Source of the DNA: Duganella sp. sic0402
GTDB lineage: Bacteria; Pseudomonadota; Gammaproteobacteria; Burkholderiales; Burkholderiaceae_D
Length of the DNA: 64,000 nt
Direction of reading: 5' to 3'
Assembly (NCBI RefSeq): GCF_019219065.1
Contig: NZ_JAHUWK010000012.1
Coordinates: forward strand, 1-64,000
Shown here: piece after piece, positions 1-8,083 of the stretch
Numbering within the stretch: position 1 is the stretch's first letter
Layout: every line of letters starts with the position of its first letter
Program-made: the position numbers and the translations under genes
Notes under the pieces: model-generated
Told to the model about the DNA's origin: nothing
Seen by the model: only the letters and a program-made list of their open reading frames with translations
Databases searched by the model: none

Positions 1-119
1 CCGTAATCGGCGCCGTGATGCATAAGCTCGTGCATCTCATCTATGGTGTCATTCGTACCGGCAAGCCCTTTGACGCCAATTACCTTTCAAAAGGGCTTGC
101 TATTCAAGACGGTATCTGA
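1..119 (+). mobile_element. C-terminal end of an IS110-family transposase (cut by window edge)
   Basis: Reading from base 3 gives 38 residues ending in a TGA at 117-119. The stretch contains VMHKLVHLIYGV and GKPFD, the usual C-terminal end of IS110/IS1111-type transposases (DEDD Piv-like recombinases), which close with a short tail such as QDGI. Only this tail is inside the window, so intactness of the element cannot be judged. The next gene ends 11 bases further on, so the right end of the element must lie in about 120-130. Family assignment rests on the short C-terminal motif alone. Confidence 0.7.
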
Positions 120-130
120 CCCCGGATGGT

Positions 131-2518
131 TTAGAAGCTCATGTCGAGGCGGGCGCCGAAGTAGCGCTGGAAGTCGCGCGGCGGCATCCATTCGGTGGTG
201 TTGACCGCGATCGGCGTGTTCGGCGCTTTCGGACTCCAGGTGCCGTTGGCGATGGCGTTGTTCAGACCGGTCGCGTAGCGCTTGTCGAACAGGTTGTTGA
301 CCAGGACCGTGACTTTGTAGCGGTCTTGCTTGTCCTTGACGCCGAAGCTCAGGTTGGTGATGCTGTAGGCGCCCTGGATCGTGCCGGGGTCCTGGTTCAG
401 CGAGAACTGCGTGCGGCTCTGGTAGCGCGTCGTGGCGGCAATGAAGCCGTTGAAGCTTTGCGATGGCAGCGTCAGGTCATATTGCCCGCCCAGGTTGACC
501 TTGACCTTGGGCGCGTTCGGCAAGGTCTTGCCAGCCAGGTTTTGCACGAAGGTGTTGTTGAACTTGGGATTCTGCGCGCAGCCCGGTCCCGGCACGCCCG
601 CCGTGCCAGCGGCATTGATGACGTTGTAGCAAGGGCCGTTTTCGAAGGACTGGATGGTGGCTTCGGTGTAGGCCAGGCTGCCGTTCAGTTGCAGCGCGCG
701 CGTGACGCGGACGCTGCCTTCTACTTCCACGCCCTGCGTGCGCAGGCCGCCGATGCTGTTCAAGCCAGTGCGGAAGGTGCCGTCATCGTCGAAGAAGCTG
801 GACGATTGCTGGAAGTGCCTGAAGTTGGTTCTGAAAAGAGCCACGCTGAACATCGCGCGGTTGTCCCACAGGCTTTGCTTCCATCCCAGCTCGTAGCTCT
901 TGGCGGTTTCCGGCGCGACGGCAGGCAGCTTGGCAGTGGCGGCGGTGAAGCCGGAGGTCAGGTCGTAGGCCTTGCCCTTGTGGCCGGTCGAGGCCATGGC
1001 GTAGAACATGCTGTCTTTGTTGAGGCGGTGCTCCAGGCCCAGCTTGTAGGTGCTGCTCTTGTCGTTGTCGGACTTGGTGTAGAACTCGGTCATGGCAAAC
1101 GCTTGCGGCGGCACGGTGTAGCGGCGGAAGTTGTAGCCGGTGTCTTCGTCGTTGTAGCGCGCGCCGGCGATCAGGCTGGTGTCGGGACGGAAGTCCCAGG
1201 TGCCCTGGCCGTAGATAGCTTTGCTGGTATTCCATGCGTCGGCGCCATAGGAGGTGCCGTAGGACTGGATCAGCGGCACTTTGGTCAGCTCGCGCGTCAG
1301 GTCGTTTTTGCCGTACCACAGGCCGGCCACATAGCGCAGCGCGCCCTTGTCCGGCGAGGTCAGGCGGAATTCCTGCGTGGTCGATTTGACGTCGAAGAAG
1401 CCGTATTGATACAGGCCGCCATGCATATTGGTCGGCTGGCCGTTGGGCAGCAGCAGATAGGGCAGGATGTCGACATCGGTGTTGTCGGTGTCCTGGTAGT
1501 CGTCCATATGGTATTTGCTGTAGGACGAGATCGAACTCAGTGTATGCCCCGCCAGCGGGCCGTTGTCGTCAAACGCCCAGTCCAGTTTGACGCCGGTGCC
1601 GGCGTCGTGGAATTTGCCGCCGGTCGGATAGTCGTTGCGCACGTTGCGGTTGTCCGGGCTGATGCGGATGCCGGCCAGCACCACCGACGGCGGCAGCTGC
1701 GGCGCATTGCGGTACAGCGCGCCCGGCGACATCGAGGTGAACGCGGTCGAGCAGCAGAATTTTTCGGTGCGGTTGTAGTGCGGCGTCAGTGTCAGCGTCA
1801 GCTGGTCGAGCGGCTGCCATTCCAGCTTGCCGCTGATGTTGTCACCCTTGCTGCCGTTGAGTTTTCTGCCGGTGCTGAGGTTGTTCAGCGTGCCGTCGAA
1901 GCTGGTTTTGCTGGCGGCCACGCGCAGGCGCAGGGTGTCCGACACCGCGCCGCCCGTGCTGACGCCGACGCGCCATTCATCGTCGTTGCTCACATAGGTG
2001 GTGGCCTTGGTTTTCCATGGGCCGCCAATCGGCTGGGTGGTGATGTTGATCGCGCCGGCAATCGAGCTTTTGCCGAACAGCGTGCTTTGCGGACCTTTCA
2101 GTACTTCGATGCGGCCCACGTCGGCCAGGTCCTTGAAGGCGCCGGCCTGCATGCCGAGCGGAACGTCATCGACAATCACCGCCACGTCGGCCTCCACGCC
2201 GATGCCCAGCGAGAAAGTGCCGATGCCGCGCATATTGATGCTGAAATTGCCCGGCTGCGTGCCGTAGGACAGTGTCAGCGCCGGCGACAGCGCCGGCACG
2301 TCTTCCAGGTCGCGCACGTTGGCGCGCTGGAGCACCGCGTCGTTCAGCACGGTGATCGACGCGGGCACGTCCTGCAGGTTCTGCGCCCGTTTGTTGGCGG
2401 TGACGATCACCGATTCCAGTTTGCCGGTGTCGGCTTCCTGTGCGGCGGCCGCGCCACCGATCAGGGTCAGTGCGATGGCGGCGGTGATGCGCCGCAGTTG
2501 CGGTTGCTTCGCTTGCAT
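131..2518 (-). CDS. TonB-dependent outer-membrane receptor (polysaccharide locus)
   Basis: A 795-residue protein with a signal peptide (Ala-rich, cleavage near AAAQE at about residue 26), a TonB-box-like stretch (ESVIVTANKR, residues 35-44), a plug domain with VEVLKGPQSTLFGKSSIAGAI-type sequence around residues 137-160, and a long beta-barrel ending in the terminal aromatic signal LDMSF. Such receptors import oligosaccharides or chelates across the outer membrane using TonB energy. The start at 2518 is preceded by a GGAGA ribosome site. It follows the GH105 gene on the same strand, separated by a terminator hairpin, and has its own palindromic operator at 2551-2564. Uptake of glucuronate-containing oligosaccharides is inferred from the neighbours only. 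Confidence 0.88.
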   Translation of the reverse strand: MQAKQPQLRRITAAIALTLIGGAAAAQEADTGKLESVIVTANKRAQNLQDVPASITVLNDAVLQRANVRDLEDVPALSPALTLSYGTQPGNFSINMRGIGTFSLGIGVEADVAVIVDDVPLGMQAGAFKDLADVGRIEVLKGPQSTLFGKSSIAGAINITTQPIGGPWKTKATTYVSNDDEWRVGVSTGGAVSDTLRLRVAASKTSFDGTLNNLSTGRKLNGSKGDNISGKLEWQPLDQLTLTLTPHYNRTEKFCCSTAFTSMSPGALYRNAPQLPPSVVLAGIRISPDNRNVRNDYPTGGKFHDAGTGVKLDWAFDDNGPLAGHTLSSISSYSKYHMDDYQDTDNTDVDILPYLLLPNGQPTNMHGGLYQYGFFDVKSTTQEFRLTSPDKGALRYVAGLWYGKNDLTRELTKVPLIQSYGTSYGADAWNTSKAIYGQGTWDFRPDTSLIAGARYNDEDTGYNFRRYTVPPQAFAMTEFYTKSDNDKSSTYKLGLEHRLNKDSMFYAMASTGHKGKAYDLTSGFTAATAKLPAVAPETAKSYELGWKQSLWDNRAMFSVALFRTNFRHFQQSSSFFDDDGTFRTGLNSIGGLRTQGVEVEGSVRVTRALQLNGSLAYTEATIQSFENGPCYNVINAAGTAGVPGPGCAQNPKFNNTFVQNLAGKTLPNAPKVKVNLGGQYDLTLPSQSFNGFIAATTRYQSRTQFSLNQDPGTIQGAYSITNLSFGVKDKQDRYKVTVLVNNLFDKRYATGLNNAIANGTWSPKAPNTPIAVNTTEWMPPRDFQRYFGARLDMSF

Positions 2519-2550
2519 TTTGTAGTCTCCGTTATTATTAAAGTAGATTG

Positions 2551-2564
2551 TGGTAACGTTTCCA
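2551..2564. promoter_or_regulatory. AACGTT-centred palindrome upstream of the TonB receptor (LacI-type operator candidate)
   Basis: TGGTAACGTTTCCA is a near-perfect dyad (one mismatched pair) 33 bases before the receptor start. Two more AACGTT-centred palindromes lie at 5668-5679 and 5764-5779. LacI-family regulators typically bind such CG-centred dyads. No LacI-family gene is in the window, so the regulator is unknown. Confidence 0.5.
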
Positions 2565-2572
2565 TTTGGGTT

Positions 2573-2607
2573 AAAAAAATCCGCCGGCGTCTTGCGACAA
2601 CCGGCGG
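2573..2607 (-). terminator. Rho-independent terminator of the GH105/udh genes
   Basis: Read on the minus strand, CCGCCGG pairs perfectly with CCGGCGG across an 11-base loop and is followed by ATTTTTTT. It lies just after the stop of the GH105 gene, so the receptor gene downstream is probably transcribed from its own promoter. Confidence 0.8.
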
Positions 2608-2613
2608 GGCGAA

Positions 2614-4803
2614 TTACTTGCTGCTGATTTTGAGCGGTGCTTTCAGCTTTTGCGCATAGCTGCGCACATAGGCGTCCCAGGCGTTGGCGTCGGCAAAGTC
2701 GCCTTTGCTCCAGCCCGCGCCGAAGTAGTAAATAAAGGGCTTGCCCGGTTGCGCCGTGCCGATGGTGAGCTGCTGCTTGTCGACCACGGTAAATTCGCTG
2801 GCGCCTGCCGGCAGGATCACCGCGCAGCCGGTGCTGCCATCGTCGCCATGCGCCGGTTCCCAGTAGCTGGTGAAGTTGCCGGGACCGTCGGCGGTGTAGT
2901 GGCCGGCGCCATCGCGCTGGACGATGCCCACGCCCACCTTCAGCGGCGCCTTGCTGTTGCTGGCGTACTTGCTTTCGACGCGGGTCAGGTTGGAGCCGGC
3001 GTCAATCGAGAAGCGCTTCACTTCCGAGACTTTGCGGCCATTGCCCGCATCCCAGTCGGCGTAGGTCAGCTCGAACACGGAGCGCAGCGGGCCGTCGGCC
3101 AGCACTTTCCAGGTCTTGAAGTTGGACGAGTTATGCAGCTTGCCATCGGCGTAGATGGTGGTGCCGCCGCAGCCACGGCTTTGGCCCACGCTGTAGTAGT
3201 CCAGGCCTTCGCCCTCATCGTGGTGATATTCGCCGCGCTTGTACCATTTGTCGATGACCGGGGTGCGCACCTTTTTGACCCATACATCGACGCCGCTGCT
3301 GATCAGCTTTTCTTTCGGATCGTTGATGATGGCTGGGCCGTAGACGCGATGTGCGGTGCGGTCGCTCTCCCAGGCAAAATCGTCCAGGCGTTCCGGCACG
3401 AAGCGGGCGTGGGTTTTCACTTGCGCCGGTGGCACGGCGGCCAGTTGCGACGAAGGCAGCACCAGATAGCGGCGCGTTTCGTTGGCGGCCAGGTTCACCG
3501 GGAACAGGATGTTCTTGCCCATCACCTGCGAGTTGACGATGGCCGACGTAGCGGCGTCCATCACCACCGGTTTGCTGATGCCTTTGCCGACAGCGGTTTC
3601 CGCCAGCTCGTCACTGCGTATGCCGTCAGCCGGGTTGCTGACGCTGACCCTCTGCGGCTTGGCCTTCTCCAGCGCGGCCATGCGATACATCTCGCTGCCG
3701 GCCAGCAGGAAGCCGCCGACGCCATACACTTCGGTCAGATTGTCATCGAAGACTTTCGGCGCCAGGCCGATAGGCTGTACGTGGGTCAGCTTGCCGTCTG
3801 CCTGCACGTTGGCCACCAGCGCGGTCCACGCCTTCTGCACGGCGGGCTTGAAGGCTTTCGCATCCAGCAGTCCCTGGTTGACGCCCCATGCGAACGCATA
3901 GGTGTACAGCGCCGAGCCGCTGGACTCCTTCATCGGATAGGTGGCCGGATCAAGCAGGCTGGCGCGCCACAGGCCGTCCGGCTGTTGCAGCGTCAGCAGC
4001 TTGGCCGCCATCTGCTTGTACTGCTGCACAAAGCGCGGACGCTCCGGATGGTTCTCCGGCAGGTATTGCAGCACGCGCACCAGGCCGCCCATCACCCAGC
4101 CGTTGCCCCGGCTCCAGTAGACCTTTTTGCCATTGGCTTCGCGCTTGTCGAAGTAGTTGGAGTCGCGGAAGTACAAGTGCTCGTCCTTGTCGTACAGGTA
4201 GTCCGAGGTCACCCACCACTCGCTGATGGCGAAGTCGAGATAGCGCTGGTCGCCGGTGATGGACCACAGGCGCAGCCAGGCTGGCGGCGCCATGTACAGC
4301 GCGTCGCACCACGACCAGCGGTCCTGGTTGCCCTTGACGGTGAATTCCAGCGTGCCGGTGCGGCGGTTGGCGAGGATGTCGTCGAAGTGCACGCGCATCG
4401 GTGCGATCATCTTCGGATCGCGCGTTTGCAGATACAGCTCGGCGTAAGTCTGGCCGACGATGTGGTCATCGGCGTGGTAGTGGTTGGGACCCAGCTTCCA
4501 GTTATTCTTTTCGCCCATGGCGATCATCGCATCGCGGTACCTGCTGTCGCCGGAAATGCCGGCCAGCGCCATGATGCCGTTGTAGCCGACCGCCTGGGTC
4601 CAGTCGTCCGGGCGGTGCTTGCTGGGATTGGCCAGCTGCCAGTCCGCCACGCGCTCCATCACCGACAGCACGGCTTTGGGATTGATGGCGGCCGATGGTG
4701 CGGCTGCCTGTGCCGCAGGCGTTTCGGCGGCGTAGGCGGGAGCGGCTTGGAGCATGGCCGCCATGGCGGCCAATACGGCAATGCGCAGATGCGATGATGT
4801 CAT
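2614..4803 (-). CDS. GH105-type unsaturated uronyl hydrolase with C-terminal DUF4861-like domain
   Basis: A 729-residue secreted protein. After a signal peptide (residues 1-25), residues about 45-370 form the alpha/alpha-barrel of GH105/GH88 unsaturated rhamnogalacturonyl/glucuronyl hydrolases: PNHYHADDHIVGQTY, the WCDALYMAPP segment with the expected catalytic Asp, and YWSRGNGWVMGGL are all present. The second half (about 400-729) resembles DUF4861, often fused to or beside GH105 in pectin and ulvan loci. These enzymes hydrate the 4,5-double bond left by a polysaccharide lyase and release a 4-deoxy-keto uronate. The start is supported by a GAGGAGA site. It lies 26 bases after udh in the same direction. 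The exact uronate is not visible from sequence. Confidence 0.85.
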   Translation of the reverse strand: MTSSHLRIAVLAAMAAMLQAAPAYAAETPAAQAAAPSAAINPKAVLSVMERVADWQLANPSKHRPDDWTQAVGYNGIMALAGISGDSRYRDAMIAMGEKNNWKLGPNHYHADDHIVGQTYAELYLQTRDPKMIAPMRVHFDDILANRRTGTLEFTVKGNQDRWSWCDALYMAPPAWLRLWSITGDQRYLDFAISEWWVTSDYLYDKDEHLYFRDSNYFDKREANGKKVYWSRGNGWVMGGLVRVLQYLPENHPERPRFVQQYKQMAAKLLTLQQPDGLWRASLLDPATYPMKESSGSALYTYAFAWGVNQGLLDAKAFKPAVQKAWTALVANVQADGKLTHVQPIGLAPKVFDDNLTEVYGVGGFLLAGSEMYRMAALEKAKPQRVSVSNPADGIRSDELAETAVGKGISKPVVMDAATSAIVNSQVMGKNILFPVNLAANETRRYLVLPSSQLAAVPPAQVKTHARFVPERLDDFAWESDRTAHRVYGPAIINDPKEKLISSGVDVWVKKVRTPVIDKWYKRGEYHHDEGEGLDYYSVGQSRGCGGTTIYADGKLHNSSNFKTWKVLADGPLRSVFELTYADWDAGNGRKVSEVKRFSIDAGSNLTRVESKYASNSKAPLKVGVGIVQRDGAGHYTADGPGNFTSYWEPAHGDDGSTGCAVILPAGASEFTVVDKQQLTIGTAQPGKPFIYYFGAGWSKGDFADANAWDAYVRSYAQKLKAPLKISSK

Positions 4804-4829
4804 GCGGTGTGTCTCCTCTATGGGGTTTT

Positions 4830-5651
4830 TTATTTGTACATCGGTCCTGCGGTGACGAACGGGCCGCCCTGGTAGATGGTGGGCGCGTCGCCGGCTGCGG
4901 GATAGTCCGCATTATCCGGGAACTGGCCGGCGTATGCTTGGGAACTGTGCTGCGGCACGTAGCCCAAGTGCGAGGCGTGCTTGTTGTCCCACCATTTGAC
5001 CGCATTGTCGGACGCGCCGAAGGTGATGGTATGGCCGACGCGCGGCGTGAACAGCGAGCAGCGGATCAGCTCCACCAGATCATCGTAAGCCAGGTAGGTG
5101 ACCATCATGCGCGGGTTCCTCGGCTCAGGGAAGGACGAGCCGATACGCAGGCAGACAGTCTCGGTGCCGAAGCGGTCGTAGTAGTAGCGCGACAGCGCTT
5201 CGCCAAACGCTTTCGAGACGCCGTAGAAGCCATCGGGACGCAATGGCATCTGCGCGTCCACCAGTTGCGTGGTCGGGTAGAAGCCGACCACGTGGCTGGA
5301 GCTTGCGTAGATCACACGCTTGACGCCGCATTTCTGCACCGCTTCGTACAGATGGTGCAGGCCGAGGATGTTGGCGTTCATGATCGGCTCAAACTGGTCC
5401 TCGACCGAGATGCCGCCGAAGTGCAGCACGGCGTCCACGCCTTCCATCATCTTCAACACCTGGTTGCGGTCAGCCAGGTCGCCGATAACGATTTCCTCGC
5501 CGTCCTTGGCGGGGCCGAGGTCCTTCACATCGTTCAGGCGGACGATGTCGGCCCAGGCCTTGGCGCGTTCGCGCAGCACGGTTCCGAGGCCGCCGCCGGC
5601 GCCGGTCAGCAGGATGCGTTTGAAGGGCTTGCTGTTTGAAGTAGTGGTCAT
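4830..5651 (-). CDS. udh: Uronate dehydrogenase
   Basis: A 273-residue NAD-dependent short-chain (extended) dehydrogenase. The dinucleotide-binding loop TGAGGGLG is at residues 16-23, and the catalytic YGVSK (Tyr-x-x-x-Lys) near residue 143 with the preceding SSSHV serine. Length and the VLHFGGISVEDQF and YGVSKAFGEALSRYY segments match bacterial uronate dehydrogenases (EC 1.1.1.203), which oxidise galacturonate or glucuronate to the aldaro-lactone. It is the leading gene of a leftward unit with GH105 and carries a perfect palindrome (5668-5679) upstream. With a beta-glucuronidase encoded opposite, glucuronate is the likely substrate. Distinguishing glucuronate from galacturonate needs assay. 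Confidence 0.85.
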   Translation of the reverse strand: MTTTSNSKPFKRILLTGAGGGLGTVLRERAKAWADIVRLNDVKDLGPAKDGEEIVIGDLADRNQVLKMMEGVDAVLHFGGISVEDQFEPIMNANILGLHHLYEAVQKCGVKRVIYASSSHVVGFYPTTQLVDAQMPLRPDGFYGVSKAFGEALSRYYYDRFGTETVCLRIGSSFPEPRNPRMMVTYLAYDDLVELIRCSLFTPRVGHTITFGASDNAVKWWDNKHASHLGYVPQHSSQAYAGQFPDNADYPAAGDAPTIYQGGPFVTAGPMYK

Positions 5652-5667
5652 GATTTCGTGTAATTAG

Positions 5668-5679
5668 TTAAACGTTTAA
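5668..5679. promoter_or_regulatory. Perfect TTAAACGTTTAA palindrome upstream of udh (operator candidate)
   Basis: A 12-base perfect palindrome, 17 bases before the udh start. It shares the AACGTT core with the sites at 2551 and 5764. The position allows repression of the leftward udh-GH105 promoter. Confidence 0.55.
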
Positions 5680-5763
5680 TCGCAAGTATAACCATTTTGC
5701 CGCCTGGGTCAATCTAAACTGATGGTGCAGTGCTTTACCTGCGCAGAAAAATCACATAACATC

Positions 5764-5779
5764 TGTAAAACGTTTTCCA
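5764..5779. promoter_or_regulatory. AAAACGTTTT palindrome upstream of the rightward GH operon (operator candidate)
   Basis: TGTAAAACGTTTTCCA contains a perfect 10-base palindrome 20 bases before the start at 5799. It is the third member of the AACGTT set and would put the lyase-like/GUS/GH3 operon under the same regulator as udh and the receptor. Confidence 0.55.
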
Positions 5780-5798
5780 ATAACAATCGAGACACGAC

Positions 5799-7670
5799 AT
5801 GACATCCTTGAATTCGACCGCGCTGGCCGTGCTGCTGGCGTTCGCCCCGGCCAGCGCCGTGATCGCCCAGACCACTCCCGCCAACTACGTGCCGCCGCTG
5901 GCGACCACGCCGATGAACCGCATCGTGCAGGACAACGCATACAAGCAGCTCGACTTTTTCTTCCAGAAGCTGGTGGCGGAGAAGGAGGCCATCGTGCTGG
6001 ATGGCGCGTCACCGTTCAAGAGCGGCGACAAATTCCTGCCGGGGAAAGTGGCGGCCGGCCTGGGCCATGTGCTGCTCAACACTGCCAAGGATGATCCCGC
6101 GCTGGCGCAGAAGCTGAAGGACTACCGCGACATCGCCGACATGACGGTTGGCATGGACAACCACACCTGGGGCATTTACTACTACATCGGCACGCTGGTG
6201 AAGCTGAAGCAGGCCGGCCTGCTGGAACGCGCCATCAGCCCGGCCACGCTGGAGAAGCTGCGCAAGCAGCTGGACTGGCGCACCTTCGTCACACCGCAAT
6301 GGGATCTGATCAACTTGCCGACTAATTACTACGGCGTCGCCTTCAGCATCGCGCGTCTGCGTATGATGATGGGTTGGGAAGATGACAGCGCAGGCAAAGT
6401 CCTGCTCGAAAAAATGCTGACCCATTACAAAAAATATTCGGGCAAGTTCGGCTTCTCCGATGAGACGGATGGCGAAGGTCGCTTCGACCGCTACAGCATC
6501 CTGCTGATCGCGGAGATCTGCGAGCGCTTCCTGGAAACCGGCTTGCAGCCCGATGCGGAACTGAAAACGCTGCTGCGCAAGGCTGCCGACATCGCACTGA
6601 ATGTCGCCAACACCGCCGGCGATGGCTTCAGCTTCGGCCGTAGCCTGGGACCGTACGGCGAAACGGCGCTGGTGGAAATCCTGTCGGTGTCCGCCTATCT
6701 GGATGTGCTGACGCCGGAAGAGAAGCAGTACGCCTATGCCTTCTCGTCGCGCGTGGCGGCGCGTTATATGGACTTCTGGTACGACCCGTCCATGCATTCG
6801 CTGGACATGTGGGGTAAGGGCCGCCGCACCGATACCTATCGCGGCAAGCATCGCATCCTTGGCGAGAATTTCTCGCTGCTGCATCAGCTGCTGTCCACCA
6901 ATGAAACGTGGAATGAAGCCGGCTTCAAGGATGCGCAGCCGAAGGCCGACTTGCAGGCATGGCTGGACAAGAACCGTCCGAAGTTCAGCGTCACCACTTT
7001 TGCCATAGGCGACTACGACCGTGCGCTGGCGATTTTCCGCGACGGCAAACATGTGGTCAGTCTGAACATGATCAATGGCGGCGCCAGCCAGCATGACAAC
7101 AGTCCTTACTATCCGCTGCCGTTCGCGCCAGGCATTGTCTCCGGCGTGGCCGACGCGGGCGCCACACATGCACAGCTGCTGCCGAAGTTCAGCATGGCCG
7201 ACGGCGCGCAACTGATCGGTGCCGCCTGGATCAAGGACATCAAGACCAGCAGCAGCGGCCCTCGCCACACCATCACCTATCGCCAGGATGAACTGGACAA
7301 ACTGGGCAAGCGCGGCCCGGTGAAGGACGCGCGCATCAAGCTGCACACCACCTACACGCTGGAGCATGGCGTGATGACCCGCACCGATGTCTACACGCCG
7401 GCCGGCACGCAGGAGGTGGAGAAGATTTCACTCGAATTCGCCTCGTTCTCGGATCAGGCTACTATTAAGGGCAATACCGTCACCTTCGCGCAGGGCGATG
7501 TGACGGAATACAGTGTCAGCGGCCTGCAGCAATGCCAGTCTGCGCCGACCAATGGCGGCAAGGACTTCCAGGCGCCATATGGGCCGATGAAAACCCTGGT
7601 CACCTGCAGCAGCGGCAAACTGTCGATGAAAGAGCCGCTGACGATCAAGTGGACCATCAAGTATCAATAA
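5799..7670 (+). CDS. Secreted alpha-toroid protein, polysaccharide-lyase-like
   Basis: A 623-residue protein with a signal peptide (cleavage near VIAQT, residue 24). The first 350 residues are helical and carry MDNHTWGIYYYIGTL, NLPTNYYGVAFSIAR, GEGRFDRYSIL and GRSLGPYGETALVEI, spaced as expected for an (alpha/alpha) toroid. The rest looks beta-rich with an Arg/Tyr-containing ITYRQDEL. This is the general build of several polysaccharide lyase families and of DUF2264-like proteins, but I do not recognise the exact family. It heads the operon with a tautomerase, beta-glucuronidase and GH3, and faces a GH105 gene, whose substrate is a lyase product. A lyase role is therefore reasonable but inferred. 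Confidence 0.55.
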   Translation: MTSLNSTALAVLLAFAPASAVIAQTTPANYVPPLATTPMNRIVQDNAYKQLDFFFQKLVAEKEAIVLDGASPFKSGDKFLPGKVAAGLGHVLLNTAKDDPALAQKLKDYRDIADMTVGMDNHTWGIYYYIGTLVKLKQAGLLERAISPATLEKLRKQLDWRTFVTPQWDLINLPTNYYGVAFSIARLRMMMGWEDDSAGKVLLEKMLTHYKKYSGKFGFSDETDGEGRFDRYSILLIAEICERFLETGLQPDAELKTLLRKAADIALNVANTAGDGFSFGRSLGPYGETALVEILSVSAYLDVLTPEEKQYAYAFSSRVAARYMDFWYDPSMHSLDMWGKGRRTDTYRGKHRILGENFSLLHQLLSTNETWNEAGFKDAQPKADLQAWLDKNRPKFSVTTFAIGDYDRALAIFRDGKHVVSLNMINGGASQHDNSPYYPLPFAPGIVSGVADAGATHAQLLPKFSMADGAQLIGAAWIKDIKTSSSGPRHTITYRQDELDKLGKRGPVKDARIKLHTTYTLEHGVMTRTDVYTPAGTQEVEKISLEFASFSDQATIKGNTVTFAQGDVTEYSVSGLQQCQSAPTNGGKDFQAPYGPMKTLVTCSSGKLSMKEPLTIKWTIKYQ

Positions 7671-7679
7671 AGGAGTTGT

Positions 7680-8060
7680 ATGCCGCATCTGACGATTCAA
7701 TACACCGCCAACCTGGATGCGCATGCCGATATCGGCGCCTTGTGCAAGGCGCTGTCCCACACGCTGGTTACGTTAAAGAATGCTGCCGGCGCGCTGGTGT
7801 TTCCGCTGTACGGAACGCGGGTGCTGGCTTATCCGGCCGCGCAATATGCGGTGGCTGATGGCGAGCAGGAAAGAGCCTTCCTGTATCTCAATCTGCGCAT
7901 CACGCCGGGACGCAGCGCGGAGCTGATCAAGACCGTCGGTGAAACAGTGCTGTCGGCGGCCAGGGAGCATCTGGCGCCGGCCATGGACCAGCTGCCGCTA
8001 CGCCTGACACTGCACATCGATGAGACACCACCGGCGTACGAAGGCAAGTTCACCAACTAA
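7680..8060 (+). CDS. CHMI-family tautomerase (5-carboxymethyl-2-hydroxymuconate isomerase-like)
   Basis: A 126-residue protein starting Met-Pro-His-Leu, so processing would expose the catalytic Pro1 of the tautomerase superfamily. GTRVLAYPA and FLYLNLRITPGRS match the HpaF/CHMI pattern, and length agrees (about 125). CHMI enzymes shift a keto-enol double bond in homoprotocatechuate catabolism. No other homoprotocatechuate gene is nearby. The gene sits 9 bases after the lyase-like gene (AAAGGAG site) and 23 before the glucuronidase. A role in tautomerising the unsaturated keto-uronate released by GH105 is a hypothesis. No signal peptide, so cytoplasmic. Confidence 0.75.
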   Translation: MPHLTIQYTANLDAHADIGALCKALSHTLVTLKNAAGALVFPLYGTRVLAYPAAQYAVADGEQERAFLYLNLRITPGRSAELIKTVGETVLSAAREHLAPAMDQLPLRLTLHIDETPPAYEGKFTN

Positions 8061-8083
8061 ATAAAAACTTCAGGAGACAATGA

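Noticed and set aside
326..2659. A 777-codon open frame on the plus strand over the TonB receptor
   Set aside because: It is the antisense shadow of a clear receptor gene; GC-rich codon use keeps the opposite frame open. No domain and no ribosome site.
2650..4797. Long plus-strand frame over the GH105 gene
   Set aside because: Antisense shadow, composition dominated by Ala, Val, Arg and His without any recognisable motif.
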